Below are positions 19,901 to 27,321 of a stretch of DNA of 49,973 nt, piece after piece (position 1 is the stretch's first letter; every line of letters begins with the position of its first letter). The translations under genes and the position numbers were made by a program. Source of the stretch: Clostridia bacterium (lineage in GTDB: Bacteria > Bacillota > Clostridia > Oscillospirales > CAG-272); assembly GCA_017625935.1 (NCBI GenBank), contig JAGALA010000004.1, positions 1 to 49,973 of the forward strand, in the 5' to 3' direction. The notes under the pieces are model-generated. The model was not told the DNA's origin and made no database searches. It was given only the letters and a program-made list of their open reading frames with translations.

Positions 19901-20243
19901 CCTTTTCGTGTCCGAGAGCGATTTTATATTCTGTCAGCTTATCTCTGCACTCGCAAATTGCGCGGTACATAATAAGGTTCTTGCCGCTTTTTGAAATATA
20001 GTTCGTTTTAAGTCCGCCACAGGCTCTGAATACAGAGTTTGCGAGGCGCGTAAAGTTTGTTGCCTCACAAAAAAGCTGAGCGCGTGAGGGCAAAAGAGAG
20101 GCAATCTGCCTCTCTCTTAAAACCGTTTCCTGCTCGGGTACGATAAGATAGGAGTGGATACCGTTATGATAGTCCGCCTTGATTAAATCGAAAATATGCG
20201 TGCTTTTTCCCGTACCCGTATCTCCAAATAAAAGCCTTATCAT
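16980..20243 (-). CDS. addB: ATP-dependent helicase/nuclease subunit B (AddB)
   Basis: A 1087-residue partner of AddA. It has a Walker A motif GDTGTGKST at residues 7-15, an inactivated helicase-like body, and a C-terminal PD-(D/E)XK nuclease domain (VADYKIGAKNFSES, nuclease motif) closed by the iron-sulfur cysteine motif CAFCEWRAFCRRR at the very end; the fourth cysteine of the cluster lies upstream (CKFKYYSSYFLNL region). This cluster is characteristic of AddB-type proteins. The start at 20243 has GGGAG 8 nt upstream. It lies 25 nt after the GtrA-QueG gene and overlaps addA by one base, so the three genes form an operon. Confidence 0.93.
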   Translation of the reverse strand: MIRLLFGDTGTGKSTHIFDLIKADYHNGIHSYLIVPEQETVLRERQIASLLPSRAQLFCEATNFTRLANSVFRACGGLKTNYISKSGKNLIMYRAICECRDKLTEYKIALGHEKGCIKSFLEAIGELKSYSVTVDALEKAIDELDNESLKNRLHDIITIWSSYEAILSERFSDPYDDIGLLAKAISENDYFSGTSVYFDSFYGFTLSQFGVLEAIISSASDVTFAFDCPSDAGETTIQFAKIAKTAKSVISLCKRLNKKYEIIEFNEDLKHKSKDLAVLSSNLWDFTKSGFAGGEDLTLAKCDDEFEECEYVSCEIRKLISSGYKYSEIAVIARNLDTYRGILDYTMQKYDIPHFLSSPSNWLTKPLIKMVFSALSFVSTQRGGDLLTFAKSPYIGIDKMELDRFESYITKWNIYGKKFKNDDYWASNPDGYVENETDAQKEALESILKTRDCLLSSLSALEAPFERGATVGECCLAVFEFLNKNKILDKLENERREASKADAYILSQSWQAILDALDTLHDICGDTRVDIATFINLLHLAFIDARVGTIPTGEDNVLVAESSLVRAKGIKHVFILGANEGTFPANVTGGSIFSDSDKIALETVNINLSEKTDVRADDELMFFKNSVCTASHGAHICALKAGIDGAAKQPSLGYTRILELFPEIKEVDASLLDPISKIYTPLLAKEYLSSVGAPLSEAISRELGISALASDFSNEGDTVKAETVKDVLGEHLSLSQTKMDTFVTCKFKYYSSYFLNLRSDESYYFSSREAGTLVHAVFERFLILFKENPEHYKGLDDKEIRKAVDEVVDTYISAVCRGIMMSGKLSHLFNRLRRFLYIFVKKLIDEFKGTRFLPEYLELPFYHGREGAAEPLTFNLDSGATVSLNGFADRVDTYRTDKTTYIRVADYKIGAKNFSESAVESGDGLQLLIYLFSLSKMRDCEFRRKLLSGTENIVPAGFFYIPLNVGKVVASHDLTSNLDDAEKNEAEEIMLASAYKGRFLDDEHLISAQNTDESGVYLPQTSGRAKAHYYISSEKFEELYEKMVASISAIGNEMYAGNAAAVPKKSTTGQEACAFCEWRAFCRRRNK

Positions 20244-20268
20244 AGTATCACTCCCTTCAAATTAAAAT

Positions 20269-21639
20269 TTATTCGTTTTCGCTTGCTTCCGTGGTATTTT
20301 GTACCTCGGCTTGCTCGCTTTGTGTGCCTGTTTCGGCTTCGCTTGCTTGTCCAGCCTGCTTTTTTGCTCTTGCTTCCTCCCAAATTTGCACGTTTCGTGA
20401 TATGGTTTCGTAGCCGCGCCAAGCAAACGGACGTGAATTGAATTCCTCGCTCGACATACCTGTGAGCGTTTTGTTATCAAGGACGTCAATTGCACTATCT
20501 ATAAAAAACTTAATAGGTGTATATTTTGCATTTTTTGTATAAGGACATACGTTTTGGCACACGTCACAGCCCCAAATTGAGCCATACTTTATAATAAGCT
20601 CCTTTTCCTCCTCTGAAAGCTCGCCCTTTTTCTGCGTTATTGCCGAGAGGCAAATTCTCTTGTTTGAGGCATCTTTTCCGTCCTCGTCCGTTTGAATACA
20701 GCTTGACGGACATGATTCTTTGCATTTTCCGCAGTGCAGACAGGTGCGCCATTCCTCCTCGTCCGCATATACAAGCCCTAACTGCTTTGGCGTTAGGCTT
20801 GTTATACATTCGCCAACGAAAACAAACGAGGAATATTTTTCGTTTATTAAAAGTCCGTTATCACCCATAAAGCCAAGACCGCTAACGCACGCCGCGTGCA
20901 CCTCGTCAATAGGTGAGTGGTCAGAAAAGACCTTAAACTGCGCAGTTGGATATTTACGTAAAACGTACTCCTCAAGCTTCCTTGATAAGCCCTCAACGTA
21001 AGCGTGATAGTCCTTTACCGAGGCATAAGCGGTTAAGTTTTCCGCTTTTGTCTTTGTTCTGTACGGAAAGAGCATAACAATTACGTTTGCATCCTTGTCA
21101 AAGCCGTTTTTAAAAAGCAAATACGGCTTTGTTATCTTACATTTTGAAAGCGGTATGCAGGCGTAATATTCAACGCCCTCGTTCAATAAAATTCTCGCAA
21201 AATGATGCACGTGCTTCTTTCTGAATACCAAAAACTCCGAAAGCACAAAGTTTAGTACCACTATAATGGCATTAACCAAAACCTTGACTAAAAGCTCATA
21301 CTCCTTAAGTGATAAAATATCAACAAAGAGCCACATAAGACCTGTGTTTAGTAGGCTTGTTCCCGCCCTTGCAAGCGCAAACGAGCCTGCCTCGGAGATA
21401 AGCACCAAAAACCTAAAGCTTTTGCTCTCAAAAACGAAAAGCTTGTTGGTTATAAACGCAAAGGTGATAGCTAAAATTTCGGCAACGGTGTTAGAAGCGA
21501 TAGTCAGAATACCGCCGTTTAGAATTCCCGAAAAAATCACCGTTGAAAACAGCCAATATGAAACGAAGCTTACAAGGAAGGTTGAAACTCCGCACACGGC
21601 AAAGGCAATCAGCTTTTTATATTTTTTGAAAAACCTCAT
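20269..21639 (-). CDS. Fusion of a GtrA-like four-helix membrane domain to a QueG-like epoxyqueuosine reductase
   Basis: A 456-residue protein with two parts. Residues 1-142 are GtrA-like: about four membrane helices (near 10-30, 40-65, 80-105, 115-138) and the ITNKLFVFESK motif typical of GtrA proteins. Residues ~148-420 resemble QueG, the cobalamin-dependent enzyme that reduces epoxyqueuosine to queuosine in tRNA: Asp240 in DHSPIDEVHAA followed by GLGFMGDNGLLI, then two ferredoxin-like clusters CLHCGKCKESCP (300-311) and CDVCQNVCP (358-366). The HEAT-like tRNA-binding tail of full-length QueG is missing and the last ~30 residues are a low-complexity Ala/Glu/Gln tail. The start at 21639 has AGGAG 9 nt upstream. 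Whether the membrane-tethered reductase still acts on tRNA is unknown. Confidence 0.8.
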   Translation of the reverse strand: MRFFKKYKKLIAFAVCGVSTFLVSFVSYWLFSTVIFSGILNGGILTIASNTVAEILAITFAFITNKLFVFESKSFRFLVLISEAGSFALARAGTSLLNTGLMWLFVDILSLKEYELLVKVLVNAIIVVLNFVLSEFLVFRKKHVHHFARILLNEGVEYYACIPLSKCKITKPYLLFKNGFDKDANVIVMLFPYRTKTKAENLTAYASVKDYHAYVEGLSRKLEEYVLRKYPTAQFKVFSDHSPIDEVHAACVSGLGFMGDNGLLINEKYSSFVFVGECITSLTPKQLGLVYADEEEWRTCLHCGKCKESCPSSCIQTDEDGKDASNKRICLSAITQKKGELSEEEKELIIKYGSIWGCDVCQNVCPYTKNAKYTPIKFFIDSAIDVLDNKTLTGMSSEEFNSRPFAWRGYETISRNVQIWEEARAKKQAGQASEAETGTQSEQAEVQNTTEASENE

Positions 21640-21674
21640 AAGCACGCTCTCCTCTAAAAGTAAAATACATCTTT

Positions 21675-21703
21675 ATTATATAAAATTATCGGTGCTTTGT
21701 CAA
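21675..21703 (-). promoter_or_regulatory. Sigma-A promoter of the gtrA-queG/addB/addA operon
   Basis: TTGACA-N17-TATAAT on the minus strand, a perfect consensus match, 36 nt before the first start codon. Confidence 0.8.
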
Positions 21704-21725
21704 GGAAAAAGGACTAAGAAAGTAC

Positions 21726-21754
21726 TTGCAAAAATATTTTTTATATGTTAAAAT
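21726..21754 (+). promoter_or_regulatory. Probable sigma-A promoter of the parE-like/tadA operon
   Basis: TTGCAA-N17-TAAAAT. A second TTGACA at 21766 has no good -10 partner at 16-18 bp. Confidence 0.55.
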
Positions 21755-21845
21755 ATAACTATATATTGACAAAATGTGGATTTTTGTACACAAAATATAA
21801 GAAAAGTGGCTTAAATCAGAAAAATGTGACAAAAGGAGGATAATT

Positions 21846-23843
21846 ATGGCATCAAAAGGATATACAGACCAAAGCATCTCCTCGCTCAAGGGTGCTGACC
21901 GTGTCAGAAAAAGACCTGCCGTAATTTTCGGCTCCGAGGGCCTTGAGGGCTGCCAGCATTCGTTTTTTGAAATTCTTTCAAACTCTATTGACGAGGCACG
22001 TGAGGGCTACGGAAAAGAAATAACCATAACTGTATATAAAGACAGAACCATTGAGGTTGATGACCGAGGCAGAGGCGTTCCGCTTGACTATAACCAAAAG
22101 GAAGGCAGATATAACTGGGAGCTTGTTTACTGTGAGCTTTATGCAGGCGGTAAGTACGATAACAACAGCGCAAAGGGCGCATACAAGTTTTCACTCGGCT
22201 TAAACGGTCTTGGTGCGTGTGCAACGCAATATTCCTCCGAGTTTATGGATGTTTATTCGTATAAGAATGACTTCGTTCAGGAAATTCACTTCAAAAAGGG
22301 CAACCCTGTATCCAAGCTTGAAACAACTCCGCTTGAGGGCAGGGACAAGCGTACAGGCACGCTCACGCGTTGGCGCCCCGACCTTGAGGTGTTTACCGAT
22401 ACCGACATTCCAAAGGAATATTTCTTTGACGTGCTCCACAAGCAGGCAATTGTCAACGCAGGGCTTAAGCTCGTTTTGCGCTATGAGGTTGCAAGCGGCA
22501 AATTTGAAAAGGCGGAATTCCTTTATAAAAACGGTATCTCCGATTATCTTAGCGAATTAACGCTTGACTCATCCTTGACCGCCCCCGTTTATTGGGAAAT
22601 GAGCGACAAGGGCAGGGACCGCGAGGACAAGGAGGACTACGAGCTTAACGCGCAAATTTGCTTTGCCGTTTCAAATACGGTAAACGCGCTTGAATATTAC
22701 CACAACTCAAGCTTCCTTGAGCATGGCGGCTCACCCGATAAGGCGGTAAAGCGCGCATTCTTAAACGAGCTTGATAAGTACCTTAAAAATAATAATAAAT
22801 ATACCCGTAACGAGAGCAGAATTACCTTCGGTGATATTCAGGACTGTCTTGTCTTGATCATTAATAGCTTTTCAACCAAAACCTCGTACGAAAACCAAAC
22901 GAAAAAGGCAATCACCAACAAGTTTATCGAGGATTCTCTTTGCGAGTTTATAAGACGCAAGCTTGAAATTTACTTCATTGAAAACCGCGCGGAAACGGAG
23001 CTTTTTGCAAACCAGGTGCTTATCAACAAGCGCTCACGTGAAAAGGCAGAAACCGCCCGTCTTGATATCAAGAAAAAGCTTGCCACCTCAAACGATATTA
23101 CAAACCGTGTTGAAAAGTTTGTTGCCTGTCGCTCAAAGGACCCCGATCGTCGTGAGCTTTATATAGTTGAGGGCGACTCGGCGTTAACCTCTTGTAAGCT
23201 CGCGCGCGATGCCGAGTTCCAAGCGATTATCCCTGTCAGAGGTAAAACCTTAAACTGCTTAAAAAGCTCATACGATAAGATTTTTAAGAGCGATATTATA
23301 GTTGACCTACTAAAGGTTGTCGGCTGCGGCGTTGAGGTTGAAACAAAAGCAAATAAGGGCAAGGACGCGGTTGCCACCTTCGATATTAATAATCTAAGAT
23401 GGAGCAAAATTATCATCTGTACCGATGCTGACGAGGACGGCTTCCAGATAAGAACTCTTATTCTTACAATGTTCTACCGTCTGCTTCCAACGCTTATCAA
23501 GGAGGGCAAGATTTATATTGCGGAGTCACCGCTTTATGAAATCACCACCGCAAAGGACAAGATCTATTTTGCGTATAACGAGTCCGAAAAGGCGGAAATC
23601 CTTGAAAAAATCGGCACAGAAAAATACACAATTCAGCGCTCAAAGGGACTTGGCGAAAACCAACCCGATATGATGAAGAAAACCACAATGAGCCCCGAGT
23701 CAAGGCGCTTAATTCAGGTTAGCCCTGCCGACGAGGAGGCGACAAAAATTATCTTTGAAACATTGCTTGGTGACGATATTGCCGCAAGAAAGGAATTTAT
23801 CGCGGTAAACGGTCCAAGATATATGGACTTGGCAGATATATGA
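21846..23843 (+). CDS. Type IIA topoisomerase ATPase subunit (ParE/GyrB-like)
   Basis: A 665-residue GHKL-ATPase topoisomerase subunit, the ATP-driven half of topoisomerase IV or gyrase. The N-terminal GHKL domain has the Mg-binding SNSIDEA motif (~47-53) and the ATP-lid region DDRGRGVP; the transducer domain follows; the Toprim domain has IVEGDSAL and the acidic DADEDG in place of the more usual DADVDG; the C-terminal block ends ERRRLIQV-like (SRRLIQV). AAAGGAGG lies 7 nt upstream. No partner ParC/GyrA gene follows, although parE and parC are often adjacent in Firmicutes; instead it overlaps tadA. I favour ParE over GyrB because of the short length and the lack of insert, but this is not decisive. 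Confidence 0.85.
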   Translation: MASKGYTDQSISSLKGADRVRKRPAVIFGSEGLEGCQHSFFEILSNSIDEAREGYGKEITITVYKDRTIEVDDRGRGVPLDYNQKEGRYNWELVYCELYAGGKYDNNSAKGAYKFSLGLNGLGACATQYSSEFMDVYSYKNDFVQEIHFKKGNPVSKLETTPLEGRDKRTGTLTRWRPDLEVFTDTDIPKEYFFDVLHKQAIVNAGLKLVLRYEVASGKFEKAEFLYKNGISDYLSELTLDSSLTAPVYWEMSDKGRDREDKEDYELNAQICFAVSNTVNALEYYHNSSFLEHGGSPDKAVKRAFLNELDKYLKNNNKYTRNESRITFGDIQDCLVLIINSFSTKTSYENQTKKAITNKFIEDSLCEFIRRKLEIYFIENRAETELFANQVLINKRSREKAETARLDIKKKLATSNDITNRVEKFVACRSKDPDRRELYIVEGDSALTSCKLARDAEFQAIIPVRGKTLNCLKSSYDKIFKSDIIVDLLKVVGCGVEVETKANKGKDAVATFDINNLRWSKIIICTDADEDGFQIRTLILTMFYRLLPTLIKEGKIYIAESPLYEITTAKDKIYFAYNESEKAEILEKIGTEKYTIQRSKGLGENQPDMMKKTTMSPESRRLIQVSPADEEATKIIFETLLGDDIAARKEFIAVNGPRYMDLADI

Positions 23844-24292
23844 TCAGCTACACGGATGACGAAAAATTTATGCGCCTTGCCATAGACGAGGCAAAGCGAG
23901 CCGAAGATGAGGACGAGGTGCCTGTCGGTGCTGTAATTGTGCGCGGCGGCGAGGTTATTGCCTCTGCCTATAACACGCGCGAGTATGGCAAAAACGCGCT
24001 CTATCACGCCGAAATCAAGGCAATAGACGCGGCGTGCAAAAAGCTTGGCGGCTGGCGCTTGGTTGGATGCACAATGTACGTCACGCTTGAGCCGTGTCCG
24101 ATGTGTGCAGGCGCGATAATAAACGCAAGAGTGGAAAGAGTAGTCTTTGGTGCACCCGACCATAAGGCGGGCGCATTCGGCACAATGATTAACTTAACCG
24201 ATTATCCGCTTTTCAAGCCCGAAATCGTCGGCGGCGTCCTGAAGGACGAATGTGCCGAAATGCTTTCAAGCTTTTTCAAAAAGAAAAGATAA
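23840..24292 (+). CDS. tadA: tRNA-specific adenosine deaminase
   Basis: A 150-residue zinc-dependent deaminase that converts the wobble adenosine of tRNA-Arg(ACG) to inosine. The zinc/proton-shuttle motif HAE is at residues 56-58 and the PCPMC motif places zinc ligands at Cys86 and Cys89; ARVERVVFGAPDHKAGA is typical of TadA rather than of cytidine deaminases. Length equals the family's usual 150-170. Its ATG overlaps the parE-like stop codon by 4 bases (ATGA), indicating translational coupling. A strong bidirectional terminator follows 4 nt after the stop. Confidence 0.95.
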   Translation: MISYTDDEKFMRLAIDEAKRAEDEDEVPVGAVIVRGGEVIASAYNTREYGKNALYHAEIKAIDAACKKLGGWRLVGCTMYVTLEPCPMCAGAIINARVERVVFGAPDHKAGAFGTMINLTDYPLFKPEIVGGVLKDECAEMLSSFFKKKR

Positions 24293-24295
24293 AAC

Positions 24296-24325
24296 AAAAA
24301 ATGCGACACCCTGTGTCGCATTTTT
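24296..24325. terminator. Bidirectional terminator between tadA and the aminotransferase
   Basis: AAAAATGCGACAC-CCT-GTGTCGCATTTTT, a long perfect stem with A- and T-runs on both sides, between convergent genes. Confidence 0.9.
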
Positions 24326-24373
24326 CTATATTTGATTCCTTTGTAAAGGCACCCGTAGGGCGTACCTTGTGTT

Positions 24374-24402
24374 GAGCTGTCACAAAATGACTGAGGGATT
24401 GG
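24374..24402. repeat. REP-like repeat remnant (GAGCTGTCA ... TGACTGAGGGATTG)
   Basis: GAGCTGTCA and TGACTGAGGGATTG around a short CAAAA loop resemble an interspersed palindromic repeat I know from Clostridia genomes. Here it ends directly at the aminotransferase stop codon. The preceding 24335-24373 also looks repeat-derived (ACCCGTAGGGCG type). Confidence 0.5.
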
Positions 24403-25575
24403 TTATTTCTTTAATGACTTAACAAACGCCTCAATCTTAGTCAAAGCTTCTGCCAAGTGCTTAACAGAATAAGCATAAGAAATTCTTGCAAAGCCGTCAC
24501 CGTTTTCGCCAAATGCAGTACCGGGTACGATAGCGCATTTCTGCTCGTAGAGAAGACGCTCGCAAAATTCCTCACTTGAAAGACCGAACGGTGCAATATT
24601 GGGGTATATGTAGAAGGCACCCTCTGGCTCAAAGCATTCAATTCCTATTTTGCGAAGTCCCTCGAGAATGAACACACGGCGTCTGTTGTATTCCGCGCGC
24701 ATCATTTCAACATCATCGTCACCGTTTTTGAGTGCTTCAATTGCCGCAAACTGTGACATTGTCGGCGCACACATAATTGCAAATTGATGTACCTTTAGCA
24801 TCTGAATTGCAAGCTCTCTCGGCGCACAAATATAGCCAAGACGCCAGCCCGTCATTGCGTATGCCTTTGAAAATCCGCTTGCTATAACCGTTCTTTCGCG
24901 CATACCGTCAAGCTCAGCGATCGAAACGTGACGTTTGCCGTAGGTCAGCTCTGCATAAATCTCGTCGGAAAGCACGCAAATGTTAGTTCCGCGCAAAATT
25001 TCTGCAAGCGCTTCAAGCTCCTCGCGTGTCAAAATCGCGCCCGTTGGATTGTTCGGGAAGGGAAGAATGAGCATCTTAGTCTTTGGTGTTATCGCGGCTC
25101 TTAGCTCCTCGGGTGTAATTTTGAACTTGTTTTCAAGCTTTGTTTCGATATGCACAACCTTAGCACCGATCATCTCTGCAATAGGCTCGTAGCAAACGAA
25201 GGACGGGATAGGCAAAATCACCTCATCACCGGGCTCAAGTATAGTGCGCATTGCAATATCAATCGCCTCGGAGCCGCCAACGGTTACCACAACCTCGTCC
25301 TTAGGCGAGTATTCAAGGTTAAATCTGCGTTTTAGATAGTTGGTTATCTCAGTGCGCAAATCTGTCATACCTGCGTTAGAGGTATAGTAGGTTTTGCCCT
25401 TTTCCAAGCTTTCGATAGCACTTTCGCGAATATGCCAGGGCGTAATAAAGTCTGGCTGTCCAACCGTCAAGGAAATTACGTCGTCCATTTCGGAAAGAAT
25501 ATCGAAAAACTTTCGTATTCCCGACGGCTTAATCTCGCAAACGGTCTTAGACAGCATTTTGCCATAATCTATCAT
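24403..25575 (-). CDS. PLP-dependent aminotransferase, class I/II (AspC/PatA-like)
   Basis: A 390-residue fold-type I aminotransferase. Seen directly: the substrate-loop SLTVGQPDFITP near residue 35-46, the YYTSNAGMTDLR block, PFPNNPTGAIL (cofactor-binding Asn), LSDEIYAELTYG, and the PLP-lysine motif SGFSKAYAMTGWRLGY. These features fit the aspartate/aromatic or PatA-like subgroup; the exact amino acid substrate cannot be assigned. The start at 25575 overlaps the stop of the Lrp-family gene by 4 bases (ATGA), so its expression follows the regulator. It probably acts in amino acid interconversion sensed by that regulator. Confidence 0.9.
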   Translation of the reverse strand: MIDYGKMLSKTVCEIKPSGIRKFFDILSEMDDVISLTVGQPDFITPWHIRESAIESLEKGKTYYTSNAGMTDLRTEITNYLKRRFNLEYSPKDEVVVTVGGSEAIDIAMRTILEPGDEVILPIPSFVCYEPIAEMIGAKVVHIETKLENKFKITPEELRAAITPKTKMLILPFPNNPTGAILTREELEALAEILRGTNICVLSDEIYAELTYGKRHVSIAELDGMRERTVIASGFSKAYAMTGWRLGYICAPRELAIQMLKVHQFAIMCAPTMSQFAAIEALKNGDDDVEMMRAEYNRRRVFILEGLRKIGIECFEPEGAFYIYPNIAPFGLSSEEFCERLLYEQKCAIVPGTAFGENGDGFARISYAYSVKHLAEALTKIEAFVKSLKK

Positions 25576-26054
25576 ATAAGTAAATTTCCTCTTTCATCAA
25601 CCTCGCAGCTGCCGTAAATGACACCCTTGTCCTTGTATTTTCTAAGCACAAAGTGCGTCGCGGTTGCGGTAACGGATTCAATGGGTGCAAGCTTTTGCGC
25701 AACGAAATAAGCAACCTCGCGCATTGTTTTGCCCTCAATAATAAGGGCAAGGTCAAAGCCGCCGCTTGACATAAGGTAAAGCGACTGCACCTCTGGATAG
25801 TTGTATATCTTTTCGGCAATCTTGTCAAAGCCGCGGTCTCTTTGCGGAAGCACCTTGACTTCAATTATCGCGCTAACGTACTCGCGATCGGTCTTGTCCC
25901 AGTCAATAAGAGTCTTGTAGCCGAGAATCACGCCGTCCTTTTCATATTTCTTAATAGCATCCTTAATCTCGCCAACCTCCTTTTGGAGCATAAGAGCAAT
26001 TTGCTCGCAGGTTAAGGTCGCATCGTCCTCAAGAAGCTTCAAAATCTTTTCCAT
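25572..26054 (-). CDS. Lrp/AsnC-family transcriptional regulator
   Basis: A 160-residue Lrp/AsnC protein: an N-terminal helix-turn-helix (MEKILKLLEDDATLT...IALMLQ, residues 1-45) followed by the effector-binding RAM domain with SLYLMSSGGFDLALII. The last residues (EVDERGNLLI) follow a conserved-looking YKDKG segment. The start at 26054 has GAGGTGG 4 nt upstream. It lies upstream of and overlaps the aminotransferase, a common arrangement in which the regulator responds to an amino acid and controls its own operon; the ligand is unknown. Confidence 0.9.
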   Translation of the reverse strand: MEKILKLLEDDATLTCEQIALMLQKEVGEIKDAIKKYEKDGVILGYKTLIDWDKTDREYVSAIIEVKVLPQRDRGFDKIAEKIYNYPEVQSLYLMSSGGFDLALIIEGKTMREVAYFVAQKLAPIESVTATATHFVLRKYKDKGVIYGSCEVDERGNLLI

Positions 26055-26085
26055 AATCCACCTCGAAAAAATAAAAGTTAAATAA

Positions 26086-26114
26086 ATAATACCATAAAAA
26101 CGCGCCCGTGTCAA
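26086..26114 (-). promoter_or_regulatory. Sigma-A promoter of the lrp/aminotransferase operon
   Basis: TTGACA-N17-TATTAT on the minus strand, 31 nt before the lrp start. Confidence 0.75.
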
Positions 26115-26140
26115 TTATATATTAGATAAAAATGAAACTA

Positions 26141-26168
26141 AAAAAGAGGTGAAGCTCCCCCTCACCTC
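26141..26168 (-). terminator. Terminator of the alpha/beta hydrolase gene
   Basis: GAGGTGA / TCACCTC stem with a T6 run on the minus strand, 9 nt after the stop codon. Confidence 0.8.
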
Positions 26169-26177
26169 TAATATTAA

Positions 26178-27161
26178 TTACTCATATAACAGCGGATTAA
26201 TAAACGCAAGTAATTCGGACGTGTACTTTTCCGTATCGGTAAGATAAGCGGTTGCGTGTCCCGCACCCGTAATGGTGACGAATTTTTTGTTTTTCGCACC
26301 GCAAGCGTCAAAGTTCTTTTTGCTCATATCGTGCGGCACAAATTCATCATTATCACCGTGGAAAAATATCGTCGGCACGTCAGAATTAGGCATTAGCTGA
26401 AGCGGTGTAATCTCGTCAATATCAAAATGACCGTACAGCTTTCCGCCGAATTTAATAAACGGATAGAGCAGCTTAGCAGGCAAGCGCATATCCTTTACCG
26501 TAGCAATTATCATTTCCTTAGCCGAGGTATAGCCGCAGTCTGCAACAACCGCAACCACGTTTTTCGGCAGTCCCATTCCCGATGCCATAAGCACGGTCGC
26601 CGCGCCCATTGAAACGCCCAAAAGCACTATCTTTGCGTTTTTGTCAATATTGTTTATTACGAAATCAACCCACTTAAGACAGTCACGGCTTTCGTTAACT
26701 CCAAAGGTTATCGTCGTACCCTTGCTTAGTCCGCCTCCGCGATGGTCAACCGCCAAAACGTTGCGTCCGTGGTCAAGGGCTCTTTTTATCGCCGCATTCA
26801 TATCTCTGTTTGCGCTTCCTCGATAGCCGTGGAACAAAACCTCAATTGGCTCGCCCTTTTTCGCCTCGTAATATTTTGCGTGTAGCTTAATTCCGTCAAA
26901 GGAATCAATATAAAAATCCTTGTAGGGGATAGCTTCGACCTCCTTGCGCCAAGCAATGAGCCTCTCTCCAAAGATTTCAAAAATAAAGCTGGTTTTCTTC
27001 AGTACAGCATCGTTCTTTTTCGTCCTGTCAAGCGGCGAATAAAACGTCTTGTAGTAGCAAATGTATGAAACAAGCAAAACAAGCCCGAAAATAGCCAAAA
27101 TCGCCACCCAAGCAAGTGCCAAAATACCAAGAACAATTAAAATTTTATACTGTGTTTCCAT
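26178..27161 (-). CDS. Membrane-anchored alpha/beta hydrolase (YqkD-like)
   Basis: A 327-residue protein with one N-terminal membrane helix (about residues 8-35) and a serine hydrolase domain. The nucleophile elbow is GVSMGAA (Ser184), the oxyanion region is LFHGYRGSANRDM, the acid is Asp275 in HGDNDEFVP, and the histidine is in GAGHATAY near residue 303. The VDHRGGGLSKG segment is typical of the YqkD/BAAT-like group. Substrate is unknown; an esterase or lipase-like role is only a guess. It is a single gene between its own promoter at 27193-27221 and a terminator at 26141-26168. Confidence 0.85.
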   Translation of the reverse strand: METQYKILIVLGILALAWVAILAIFGLVLLVSYICYYKTFYSPLDRTKKNDAVLKKTSFIFEIFGERLIAWRKEVEAIPYKDFYIDSFDGIKLHAKYYEAKKGEPIEVLFHGYRGSANRDMNAAIKRALDHGRNVLAVDHRGGGLSKGTTITFGVNESRDCLKWVDFVINNIDKNAKIVLLGVSMGAATVLMASGMGLPKNVVAVVADCGYTSAKEMIIATVKDMRLPAKLLYPFIKFGGKLYGHFDIDEITPLQLMPNSDVPTIFFHGDNDEFVPHDMSKKNFDACGAKNKKFVTITGAGHATAYLTDTEKYTSELLAFINPLLYE

Positions 27162-27192
27162 AAAATCGCCTCGTCTTAATAGAATTAAAAAT

Positions 27193-27221
27193 ATTTTATC
27201 ACACTAAAATATATTTTTCAA
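27193..27221 (-). promoter_or_regulatory. Sigma-A promoter of the alpha/beta hydrolase gene
   Basis: TTGAAA-N17-TAAAAT on the minus strand, 31 nt before the start codon. Confidence 0.65.
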
Positions 27222-27255
27222 TAAAAGGTTACAAATTTTACATAAAATTAAAGAG

Positions 27256-27284
27256 TTGAAAAAAGTCGAATTTTATGATACAAT
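27256..27284 (+). promoter_or_regulatory. Sigma-A promoter of the acyltransferase gene
   Basis: TTGAAA-N17-TACAAT, 37 nt before the start codon. Confidence 0.65.
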
Positions 27285-27321
27285 ATTCTTAATTCGCATA
27301 TCGCTACGAAAGGTAAATAAA

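Noticed and set aside
20240..20422. A short basic minus-strand frame resembling a ribosomal L34-like composition
   Set aside because: It overlaps the end of the GtrA-QueG gene in another frame; the Lys/Arg richness comes from the Ala/Glu/Gln-coding tail of that gene.
21766..21794. TTGACA at 21766 as the main promoter of the parE-like gene
   Set aside because: No -10 hexamer lies at 16-18 bp; the site at 21726-21754 fits better.
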